A DNA stretch of 64,000 nucleotides from Candidatus Poribacteria bacterium (lineage in GTDB: Bacteria; Poribacteria; WGA-4E; PCPOR2b). Positions 1 through 7,603 of this stretch are shown here, one piece after another. The position numbers and the translations under genes are program-made. The DNA lies in contig JAPPKS010000027.1 in assembly GCA_028819845.1 (NCBI GenBank), positions 310,001 through 374,000 on the forward strand, given 5' to 3'. Positions within the stretch are counted from its first letter, which is position 1, and every line of letters starts with the position of its first letter. Below the pieces are notes generated by a model. That model saw only the letters and a list, made by a program, of their open reading frames with translations, was not told the DNA's origin and searched no databases.

Positions 1-472
1 TCTTTGCTGCTGAACTTGTCATTTTATGAAACCTTTTCAACAACCATCTTGCCCGTGTAATACTTCCGACCAAGCCGAAATTGTGTCCCATCATGAGCAG
101 CGTGTCGAAGGTGCCGATTTGGGAATTTAGTCGGGTAACTGGCACCACAACAGCGTTTTTTAGCCCGCGTTGCCGGCAAACTTGAATGGCTAAAGGTGAA
201 TTGTCAACGCCTAATACATCAAACCCACGCTCCTGAAGATAGATAGCGTGCCGCCCCGCGCCGCAGCCGATATCCAAAACGCGTCCCGTGACATGGTCCA
301 TTGCGACTTGTTGATGTTCCGCCCAGTCATCAAATTCAGCGAGGTAGGTCAACGGGCCCAACCGGCTTGTACCGATGAAGCCGTCATCCCGCTCCACAAT
401 TTCGACAATTTCCTGACCGTTATAATAATCCAAAATCAGGTGCCCGTAGGCATCTTGGGCGTCTTTTAGCAT
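1..472 (-). CDS. Class I SAM-dependent methyltransferase, 3' end beyond the window
   Basis: The reading frame starts at ATG 472, behind an AAAGGAAAG ribosome site, and runs open off the left edge, giving 157 visible codons. Residues around 67-76 read RVLDIGCGAGRHA, the glycine-rich SAM-binding motif I of class I methyltransferases. It is followed by an acidic motif II (DVLGVDNSPLAI) and by a DTLLMMGHNFG stretch typical of motif IV in small-molecule methyltransferases. The acceptor substrate cannot be told from the sequence. It lies about 230 bp downstream of the pyruvyl-transferase-like gene on the same strand. The missing C-terminus is only a window-edge effect. The fold assignment is firm; the function is open. 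Confidence 0.85.
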   Translation of the reverse strand, partial: MLKDAQDAYGHLILDYYNGQEIVEIVERDDGFIGTSRLGPLTYLAEFDDWAEHQQVAMDHVTGRVLDIGCGAGRHAIYLQERGFDVLGVDNSPLAIQVCRQRGLKNAVVVPVTRLNSQIGTFDTLLMMGHNFGLVGSITRARWLLKRFHKMTSSAAK

Positions 473-698
473 ATAATCTTTCCTTTACGGAGTGGGTATT
501 ACCGTCGTAATCAGTTTTCGAAATTGACCAAATTAGCGCAAGTGTTCTAGAAAAATCCTATTTGTCTTCGCATAATACCAGTATAATTGGGAATTATATC
601 ATAAGTATACGCATGTTATCAAGTCTGTGTTTGGTCAAGTAATAAAAAAAAGCAAACAAGGGAACGTGGATAAATGGGAGGCGGGTGGAACATGTTAG

Positions 699-1766
699 CT
701 ACTCGAATGTGTTCGGAAGTGCGGAACGAATAACATCCTGGTACTTCTTTTCCCAAGAGTGGAGATCCGCCGGATCTGAGGGTTCAAGTTTGGCGATTTC
801 GGTTAGAAGGACATCGGCGTTGGCATTGCCAACCTGGAGGTTTTGAATTTTGGGAAGCACCTCAACAGCTGTACCACGAACATCAACGGATAAATTCAAT
901 ACCCGTGTTCCAACAAGTCCATAGGCGGGGAGACTGCCGTGAAGCCGAGCTGAGACAACGGTATGCGCGAGGGAATATTGCCGCAACAGCGTGTAGGAAT
1001 CACCGTGATACCAGAGATCTTCTTGGGGAATGGCATCGCGGAGGGCGGTATATTCGCTATAGCCGTGACAGTTTGCCTTTACGTTGTGACCGTTCTCTTT
1101 GAGCGCTATATAAAAGCTGCGCCACTGGGACGCGAACAGTTCCCGCCTTCTACGGCGAGGTACGCGTTTTCCATCAGCCCGCTTTGCGGCGTGGCGTAGC
1201 GCTGGCGGTACCAACAGCAGATACGGCCGGACATTCATGGGTTCAATCTGCCACATCTTGGCTGCCCAAATCGACGGGCACGGCAGGTAGGTATTTGGAA
1301 TGTTAAGGGCGTTTAGCAAGGCGTGGGCATACGCATCTCGCACGGTGAAGCAGAGACTTGGGCCGACCCGCTGCCGAATGATTCGCTGTGTTTTTTTGCT
1401 GCGAATACAATGTGCGACATATTCGTTGATGTTTATGTTTGGGTGCGAAAAACCGGCGCCGCCTGCCATAGTAAAGATTTTCCGCCTCCAGCGAACGATA
1501 AAATCGCGCCACATGGCATCATCGTACCAGTGTTTCCAGTCGTTGTAATTATTATATTGCGGCATCCCGCCATAGACGAGAAACGGTGCATTGCGGACTA
1601 ATTCTTCGTGTTTCCGGAAGCCGTTTGGGTTAAAGCGGTCAATGAGCACCCAAACTTGGGGCCCCAGTACTCTTTCGAAGAGATATTGGAGCCCAACGCC
1701 GATGAAGGTGTCTCCCGGGTTTGAATGCGTGCGTCCGGTCGTTGTAATAAGCGGGATGTGCATCAT
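699..1766 (-). CDS. Polysaccharide pyruvyl transferase family protein
   Basis: The protein has 355 residues. Its N-terminus carries TTGRTHSNPGDTFIGVG and its C-terminal half carries SARLHGSLPAYGLVGTRVL. These are the two signature regions of the PF04230 pyruvyl transferase family (CsaB/WcaK-like, GT-B-like fold): an N-terminal NxGD loop and a C-terminal S-R-L-H motif. Family members transfer pyruvate from phosphoenolpyruvate to sugar residues of exopolysaccharide or cell-wall polymers, but many members are uncharacterised. The start is one of two adjacent ATGs with a weak ribosome site. The gene follows gpmI after about 70 bp on the same strand, although no other polysaccharide genes are nearby. 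The family call is fairly secure; the acceptor sugar is unknown. Confidence 0.75.
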   Translation of the reverse strand: MMHIPLITTTGRTHSNPGDTFIGVGLQYLFERVLGPQVWVLIDRFNPNGFRKHEELVRNAPFLVYGGMPQYNNYNDWKHWYDDAMWRDFIVRWRRKIFTMAGGAGFSHPNININEYVAHCIRSKKTQRIIRQRVGPSLCFTVRDAYAHALLNALNIPNTYLPCPSIWAAKMWQIEPMNVRPYLLLVPPALRHAAKRADGKRVPRRRRRELFASQWRSFYIALKENGHNVKANCHGYSEYTALRDAIPQEDLWYHGDSYTLLRQYSLAHTVVSARLHGSLPAYGLVGTRVLNLSVDVRGTAVEVLPKIQNLQVGNANADVLLTEIAKLEPSDPADLHSWEKKYQDVIRSALPNTFE

Positions 1767-1836
1767 GTTTTTTGCACACTCTGCGAACGGAATGGCGTGT
1801 GGATTAATCGTAGACGATATTCGGCGGCGCGAAACA

Positions 1837-3456
1837 TTAGATTAGGGATTGCCCGGTCATCTCGGCGGGTTGATCCAAACCGAGCAATCTTAATGCGGTG
1901 GGCGCAATGTCCGCAAGCCGGCCGCCAGTTCTCAAGCGGCATCCCTTGAAGCGATTATCGACAACGCTGAGGGCGACATCGTACATTGTGTGTGCGGTAT
2001 GGGGTGCGCCGGTGTCGGGATCGACCATCTGTTCGCAATTGCCGTGATCGGCAGTCACGATTAATGCACCACCCTTGGCCATTACCGCACGAATCACCTC
2101 GCCGACGCATGCGTCTACTGTTTCCACCGCTTTTATTGCGGCAGGCAGCGATCCCGTATGACCGACCATATCGCCGTTTGCGTAGTTGAGGATGATTAAG
2201 TCGTATTTATCCGACGCAATGCGGCGAAGCACCTCTTTAGTAACTTCAGGCGCGGACATTTCGGGTTTTTGATCGTAGGTGGAGACATTCCGCGGCGATG
2301 GAATGAGTTTCCGATCTTCCCGATCGAATGGCTCGTCACGGTAGTCGTTAAACATCAATGTGACGTGAGGGAATTTCTCTGTTTCGGCGCAGCGAAACTG
2401 CGCCAATCCAAGTTTACTTGTGTAGGCACCCAGAATGTTTTTCATCTTGGGCGGTTTTGGCAGCGCTACCGAAACCGGGAGTCCTTCTTCATATTGGGTC
2501 ATTGTAACGAACTCGATTTCCGGTTTCTTCTTACGTTCAAAACCCATTGTCCGCACCACGCCATCTTTTCCAACACCTTCAAACGGGAACTCTGAGAGGC
2601 AGAACGCTTTACAAATCTCACGCGGCCTGTCTCCGCGGAAGTTGTAAAAAATTACCGCATCTCCATCACAGACACTAGGCAGCGGCTGACCGTGACTGTC
2701 TGTAACCACTGTCGGCTCAATGAATTCATCCCCAGTTAGATTTGTTTCAGTTGGATGGGCGTAGTAGTGTTTATAGGCTTCGATCGCGCTACTGACTCGG
2801 CGCCCACGGCTCTCAGTTAGAAGGCGGTAAGCTTGTTCCACACGTTCCCAGCGGTCGTCGCGGTCCATGGCGTAGTATCTGCCGACAACCGAAGCAATGC
2901 GTCCAACGCCAATTTCCTTCAGTTTTGCCTCAATCTGTCTGCAAAAGTCAATGCCGCTAGTCGGGGGGCTATCTCGCCCATCGGCAAAGTTGTGAACAAG
3001 CACGCGATCAGCAGAAATGCCCGTTTCTTTTGCTAACGCGAGTAGACCGAAGAGGTGCTCGATTGTGCTATGCACACTAGCGTTGCTCGCCAGCCCTATG
3101 AGGTGCAGACAACTGCCGTGTTTTTTGACGCGGTTCATTGAGGCGATTAAGGTTTTGTTTTTTGAAAACTCGCCGGAACGGACCATCTCGCTGATTCGCA
3201 AAATTTCCTGACTAACAACCCGCCCGGCGGAGATGTTCAGGTGACCCACCTCGCTATTTCCGATTACCCCGGGCGGCACACCGACATGTTCGCCTGACGT
3301 GTGTATTAATGTGTTCGGATATTCACTCATTAGCCGATTCTCGACCGGTGTTTTGGCGAGATAAACGGCGTTGGCTTTGTTCCATTCCGGATAGGGATTG
3401 CATCCCCAGCCGTCGCGAATAATGATGACCATCGGTCGAATGTGCAGTTTAGTCAC
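1837..3456 (-). CDS. gpmI: 2,3-bisphosphoglycerate-independent phosphoglycerate mutase
   Basis: This cofactor-independent mutase interconverts 3- and 2-phosphoglycerate in glycolysis and gluconeogenesis in the cytoplasm. At 539 residues it is close to the usual ~510-550. It shows the alkaline-phosphatase-superfamily metal site: RDGWG with Asp15 near the N-terminus, the catalytic serine in VIGNSEVGH (Ser68), and late metal ligands in VTADHGNCE and the GHTG segment. The FADGRDSPPTSG motif of the phosphotransferase insertion domain is also present. The start is ATG 3456. A 160-bp gap separates it from the lysine aminomutase upstream. Nothing about the enzyme looks damaged. Confidence 0.96.
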   Translation of the reverse strand: MTKLHIRPMVIIIRDGWGCNPYPEWNKANAVYLAKTPVENRLMSEYPNTLIHTSGEHVGVPPGVIGNSEVGHLNISAGRVVSQEILRISEMVRSGEFSKNKTLIASMNRVKKHGSCLHLIGLASNASVHSTIEHLFGLLALAKETGISADRVLVHNFADGRDSPPTSGIDFCRQIEAKLKEIGVGRIASVVGRYYAMDRDDRWERVEQAYRLLTESRGRRVSSAIEAYKHYYAHPTETNLTGDEFIEPTVVTDSHGQPLPSVCDGDAVIFYNFRGDRPREICKAFCLSEFPFEGVGKDGVVRTMGFERKKKPEIEFVTMTQYEEGLPVSVALPKPPKMKNILGAYTSKLGLAQFRCAETEKFPHVTLMFNDYRDEPFDREDRKLIPSPRNVSTYDQKPEMSAPEVTKEVLRRIASDKYDLIILNYANGDMVGHTGSLPAAIKAVETVDACVGEVIRAVMAKGGALIVTADHGNCEQMVDPDTGAPHTAHTMYDVALSVVDNRFKGCRLRTGGRLADIAPTALRLLGLDQPAEMTGQSLI

Positions 3457-3617
3457 GACAGTCTACTCCTAAAGTCATCACGTATCCGCACAAAACCGAT
3501 ATGTGTGCGAGCATTGCGGCCGCGCTGGTGTTTGGGACAGTAACCGTATGATTTCTTTTCGTAGTGATTCTCTCCCATGCCCTTCATTACTTATGTGCGT
3601 TAGTTGTGGATAATATT

Positions 3618-4679
3618 TTACCAGTCCTCGTCGTAGAAAGGCATACTTGGATAACCATACACGTTGCCTTCGTAATTCCTGAGCTTGATTTCTTCATCGT
3701 CGAACGACACAATTGAATTCGGAATTAGCGCAATTTTACCGCCGCCGCCGGGAGCATCAATGACATAATGCGGAACGCCTAACCCAGAGATATGACCGCG
3801 TAATGCGGCGACAATTTCAAGTCCTTTTTTTACAGATGTGCGGAAGTGATCGGTTCCATACACGAGATCCGCCTGATAGATATAGTAAGGCTTCACGCGG
3901 ATTTTGAGGAGTTTCTTCATCAGCTCAGCCATGACTGTAGAATCATCGTTGACGCCCCGCAGCAGCACGCACTGGTTGCCGAGCGGTATTCCAGCATCCG
4001 CTAACCTTGCGCACGCTTCCGTGGTTTCCGGCGTAATTTCACGAGGGTGGTTGAAGTGTGTGTTGATGTAGAAGGGATGGTGTTTTTTGAGGATTTGGCA
4101 TAGTTCGGGCGTGATGCGCTGCGGTAATGTCACCGGCACTCGGGTACCGATACGAATTATCTCAATGTGTTCGATTGCTCGAAGTCCACCCACGACGTAT
4201 TCGATTTTGCGGTCAGTCAACATGAGCGGATCGCCGCCGGATATTATCACATCGCGCACCTCGGTATGTTCACGGAGATACTGCAAGCCCATCTCAATAC
4301 TTCCATCAGGGATGGATCCTGGGTCGCCAACCTTGCGTTTCCGTGTACAAAACCGGCAATAGATTGGACACATGTAGTTGACATAAAACAGGGCGCGGTC
4401 CGGATAACGATGTGTAACATTGGGGACTTTACTGTCGTCCTCTTCATGCAGCGGGTCGTCTTCTTCAACGCCCGTTCTGACGAGTTCCTTCGGATCGGGA
4501 ACAACCTGCCTCCAGATTGGGTCACCGGGTTTCTCAATCAGACTCAGATAGTAGGGATTGATGCGAATTGGAAATACTTCGTGAACCCGCCGCATCTCTT
4601 CGAGGTCAACATCAAAGATAGAGGCAAGTTTTTCAGGCGTATTCACGGAATTACGCACCAGTTGTTTCCAATCTTCCAT
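3618..4679 (-). CDS. kamA: Lysine 2,3-aminomutase (radical SAM, PLP)
   Basis: This radical SAM/PLP aminomutase moves the alpha-amino group of lysine to C3, giving beta-lysine. The cluster motif CPIYCRFC supplies Cys104, Cys108 and Cys111 in the CX3CX2C spacing of the family, and DAPGGGGK carries the PLP lysine, Lys315. Two aspartates that bind the side-chain amine of lysine in characterised aminomutases appear conserved (Asp271 in YQADLVYG, Asp308 in the DAPGGGG motif), which argues against the glutamate enzyme. At 353 residues it lies between EpmB (~340) and catabolic KamA (~416). The product could be an osmolyte, a lysine-fermentation intermediate or an EF-P modifier. No beta-lysine acetyltransferase or efp gene is in the window to decide. 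Confidence 0.88.
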   Translation of the reverse strand: MEDWKQLVRNSVNTPEKLASIFDVDLEEMRRVHEVFPIRINPYYLSLIEKPGDPIWRQVVPDPKELVRTGVEEDDPLHEEDDSKVPNVTHRYPDRALFYVNYMCPIYCRFCTRKRKVGDPGSIPDGSIEMGLQYLREHTEVRDVIISGGDPLMLTDRKIEYVVGGLRAIEHIEIIRIGTRVPVTLPQRITPELCQILKKHHPFYINTHFNHPREITPETTEACARLADAGIPLGNQCVLLRGVNDDSTVMAELMKKLLKIRVKPYYIYQADLVYGTDHFRTSVKKGLEIVAALRGHISGLGVPHYVIDAPGGGGKIALIPNSIVSFDDEEIKLRNYEGNVYGYPSMPFYDEDW

Positions 4680-4812
4680 TCGAAATTAAAGTCCTTTCTA
4701 AAGCAGGTGTTGAGCGTTAGGAATAGCTAACCCTAAATTTTTGCGGCCCGCGATTTGGGCGCACCCAATTTAATTTGTAACGACATCTCATGCCGTGGGT
4801 TGAATTGGCGTG

Positions 4813-5352
4813 CTAACGCTTCAGTTTTACCCGATTCATCTTATCTCCCTTTCGCAGCAGAACAACCACATCCGAACCTTCAATTACGCGTCCAAAAGTT
4901 GTGTATTTGCCTTCAAGATGACGATAGCGATTAGGATCTGGATTCAGGCAGATGTAGAACTGGCTTCCAGCGGAATCGGGATTGGCGGTTCTCGCCATTG
5001 CAACGACACCCTTTTCGTGCCTGGGCATCTTCTCACGAAGTTCAGGGATTTGAAACTCTCCGGGGATTTTCCACGGCGGACCGCCAGACCCATCACCCTT
5101 CGGATCGCCACCTTGTATCACAAAGCCGGGTTCATACCGATGAAATGTGAGACCATCATAGAACCCCTGCTGAATGAGGTTAATAAAGTTCTCGACCGTT
5201 TGTGGTGCCGCTTCATTGAGAAGTTCGACTGCAATTTTCCCTTTGTTGGTCTCAATGATTGCGACTGGATTTGACTTTCCGCAACCACAGTAAGTTATGA
5301 GAATTAGAAAGATAACACCGGAAGTTATCGAATATCGTACTATCCAGATCAT
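4813..5352 (-). CDS. Cyclophilin-type peptidyl-prolyl cis-trans isomerase, exported
   Basis: The 179-residue protein consists of a hydrophobic leader (residues 1-23, ending in a Cys-rich TYCGCG segment) and a single cyclophilin domain. Hallmarks are FHRYEPGFVIQGGDP, which holds the catalytic arginine, and SAGSQFYI. Prolyl isomerases of this family speed protein folding. The leader suggests export to the periplasm, possibly as a lipoprotein through one of the leader cysteines, but the lipobox is poor. The start at ATG 5352 is the only one that keeps the leader. The gene is divergent from the TPR gene across a ~390-bp gap. Confidence 0.9.
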   Translation of the reverse strand: MIWIVRYSITSGVIFLILITYCGCGKSNPVAIIETNKGKIAVELLNEAAPQTVENFINLIQQGFYDGLTFHRYEPGFVIQGGDPKGDGSGGPPWKIPGEFQIPELREKMPRHEKGVVAMARTANPDSAGSQFYICLNPDPNRYRHLEGKYTTFGRVIEGSDVVVLLRKGDKMNRVKLKR

Positions 5353-5432
5353 ATCGAATTCGCCCTATTTGGACCGACTTAATTATACCAATCACACGGT
5401 AGACAGTCAAACGAAATCGGCAGGTTTTGGCG

Positions 5433-5462
5433 TTGACTTTTCAGCTAGGCTTCTGTTAGAAT
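5433..5462 (+). promoter_or_regulatory. Candidate sigma-70 promoter of the TPR gene
   Basis: TTGACT (5433-5438) and TAGAAT (5457-5462) are separated by 18 bp, a good match to the -35 and -10 consensus. It points at the TPR gene starting at 5742 and would give a leader of roughly 270 nucleotides. No other start on this strand lies nearer. Confidence 0.5.
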
Positions 5463-5579
5463 AGCCGTGATAAAATCAACCCAAATATTGATTTGCCATG
5501 CTGCACCGTTAAAGAAACCGAGTTTTCAAGAAACCACTCGATTTGACGATAGAATTGCGTTATTTACTAATTGATACCG

Positions 5580-5626
5580 GGACATTTCCCCCGAAAGATG
5601 TCCTGCTTCGATAAAGCTGAAGTAGG
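5580..5626 (+). other. Two consecutive stem-loops in the long leader of the TPR gene
   Basis: GGACAT (5580-5585) pairs with ATGTCC (5598-5603), and CCTGCTTC (5602-5609) pairs with GAAGTAGG (5619-5626) with one G-U. The two arms share two bases, so the hairpins abut or compete. They lie inside the 5' leader predicted from the promoter at 5433. I do not recognise a known riboswitch. The remaining bases of the 5353-5741 gap hold nothing else I can identify. Confidence 0.4.
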
Positions 5627-5741
5627 AAATCTTGCGCCTCTGATAACATCGTGCTTGGCAAGTGCGCAGGCGAAAAGCGTTTCGAATATCCACATTCTGC
5701 TTAGATGGCCATTTTAAATTGGAAAAGAGAGGAGATTTCTG

Positions 5742-6053
5742 TTGAAAGAGGAACTTTACGATCGAGCGCTATCCTATTTTGGAAATAACGAACTCGACGC
5801 GGCTATTGACGCATTCAATGACCTCATCAATCAGTACCCGGATTATGCGGACGGGTACGTTGGACTCGGACACACTTATGAGAGAATGGGTAGGTACGAC
5901 GATGCGATTGAAGCGATTAAGAAATCGATCGAAGTTAACCCGAATGATCCGCTGAATTACACGAGTTTATCCGTCTGTTATCAACGCAAGGGCATGATTC
6001 CCGAAGCGGAGGAAGCGATGGCAAAATCCAAAGAGATTCAGATGAATATGTAA
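5742..6053 (+). CDS. Small TPR-repeat protein
   Basis: The 103-residue protein is made almost wholly of about three tetratricopeptide repeats, with typical spacing such as GYVGLGHTYERMGRYDDAIE and LNYTSLSVCYQRKGMIPEAEE. It has no signal peptide, so it is probably cytoplasmic. TPRs form helical scaffolds for protein binding; the partner is unknown. Translation starts at TTG 5742 behind a GAGAGGAG ribosome site, the only start that fits. It is preceded by a long leader with hairpins and followed 108 bp later by the M48 protease gene. Confidence 0.8.
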   Translation: MKEELYDRALSYFGNNELDAAIDAFNDLINQYPDYADGYVGLGHTYERMGRYDDAIEAIKKSIEVNPNDPLNYTSLSVCYQRKGMIPEAEEAMAKSKEIQMNM

Positions 6054-6161
6054 TTCCAGCCGTTCGGCAATTCAAATCTCCCCGCCCAAAAATTTAGCCG
6101 GTCGCGCCGAGATACATTTACACTGACAAGAAGAGAATGTGCAAGTTGGAAGGGAAACAAA

Positions 6162-7517
6162 GTGAGGCAGATTAGCCTTATACTAATCGCTGGGTTTATC
6201 TTTCTATTCTCCTTCGAACCTACAATAAATGACAGAGAAATTTATCGCAGCCTTATTCTCCTGTTTACTGCAGCGTCGACCGTTACACCATCTGTTCTTT
6301 TATATTTACTTGGAAGGTTTACCACTAAAACCCTTGCTAGCAATTCAGCCGATTTTCTGCACCGGCGTTTTCGCATTAATCAGGCAGCGATTGGATTCGA
6401 CCTTTTGGGCATCGCCGGTTTTGTCTGTAATGTTTACATCTTGAATTTTCCGGTTCTCGTCCATCAAACCTTACACTTCGTCAATTTGCCCCGCATTCGC
6501 CATGCCTTTTCAATTCTTCCCCTTATCGCCGGGTTGATGCTTATTCGTCTAGCACTTTATGAGATTGACCGAAGTGCGCGCCGTAGTACGGCAAAAAGGC
6601 TTGAGTTTCTAAGCGTCCACTTTAAATTCTTGATTTTTCCGCTGCTGCCTTTATTGATCTATTTTATACTGCTTGATTTGATCGACGGCTTCCCGGAAAC
6701 GGAGCGATTCTTTGTCGAACATACATATCTATTTTTAGCCCTTATGGCTCTTCTTGTTCTGCTTATGTACATTTACGCGCCGCTATTAGTGAGCCGAATC
6801 GGTAAAATGCTCCCGCTGGCTGACATGAGCTTAAAAGAAAAGATTAGCCGTCTCGCGGTACAAGGTAAAATAAGGTACAAAAAGATAGTTGTTTGGCAAA
6901 CAGGGTCATTGTCTATAGCGAATGCGGCAGTCGCTGGAATCGTCCGATGGTCGCGCCAAATATTCTTGACCGATGCGTTGTTGACCCATTTTTCCGATGA
7001 CGAGATTGAAACCATTGTTGCGCATGAGTTTGGGCATGTGCGTTACAATCATATCCCAACCTATTTCATCTTTTCGATGACATATTTTCTCGGATATGCA
7101 ATCTTTTCTATCTACGTTGGCGGACCGATATTGTCGCTCTTGCCTGAATCCGCCATCCTGACATCAATTGAGGCAATAGTCTTCCTTTTCCTTTACTTTG
7201 TCCTCTTATTTGGTTACCTTTCGAGACGATTTGAACACCAAGCGGACCTTTATGCAGTGGAGCTTACCGGCAACCCAGAGGCATTCAAATCCGCGCTCTG
7301 CCGGCTTTCGCGGTTGAATTTTATTCCGTATTCGATTCAACGAGTTTTTGAAATTTTCCACACACATCCTTCGATCCATCGGCGAATCGAGTTAATTGAC
7401 CGGTATGAGGAAAAAGATTCACGTTCATTACGCTATCAGGGATATTTGGTGGAAGTAAAGATTCTATTTGTTTTATTGCCAGTCCTCATGTTTATCCTAT
7501 TATTGTATGGTTGGTAG
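6162..7517 (+). CDS. M48-family integral membrane zinc metalloprotease (Ste24/HtpX-like)
   Basis: This is a 451-residue polytopic protein with hydrophobic segments at the N-terminus, around 45-65, 80-125, 150-170 and 185-205, and again after the active site. The zinc motif is IVAHEFGHVRYNH (His288, Glu289, His292), and the third ligand is likely Glu358 in FEHQADLYAVE. The order of membrane segments followed by HExxH and then ExxxD matches Ste24/HtpX proteases of the M48 family, which cleave membrane proteins in quality control or prenyl-type processing. The start is GTG 6162. The gene sits between the TPR gene and glnD without clear operon linkage. Confidence 0.88.
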   Translation: MRQISLILIAGFIFLFSFEPTINDREIYRSLILLFTAASTVTPSVLLYLLGRFTTKTLASNSADFLHRRFRINQAAIGFDLLGIAGFVCNVYILNFPVLVHQTLHFVNLPRIRHAFSILPLIAGLMLIRLALYEIDRSARRSTAKRLEFLSVHFKFLIFPLLPLLIYFILLDLIDGFPETERFFVEHTYLFLALMALLVLLMYIYAPLLVSRIGKMLPLADMSLKEKISRLAVQGKIRYKKIVVWQTGSLSIANAAVAGIVRWSRQIFLTDALLTHFSDDEIETIVAHEFGHVRYNHIPTYFIFSMTYFLGYAIFSIYVGGPILSLLPESAILTSIEAIVFLFLYFVLLFGYLSRRFEHQADLYAVELTGNPEAFKSALCRLSRLNFIPYSIQRVFEIFHTHPSIHRRIELIDRYEEKDSRSLRYQGYLVEVKILFVLLPVLMFILLLYGW

Positions 7518-7603
7518 TTTACACGTGGGGCATTGCGGTTAGAGAGCCTCTCCCGCGGACGTTGTTGCCACATAACTGGATTATTTCAAATTGGAGAAAA
7601 TAG

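Noticed and set aside
248-469. 73-codon plus-strand frame at the left end
   Set aside because: It is antisense to a methyltransferase frame with a clear SAM-binding motif and ribosome site.
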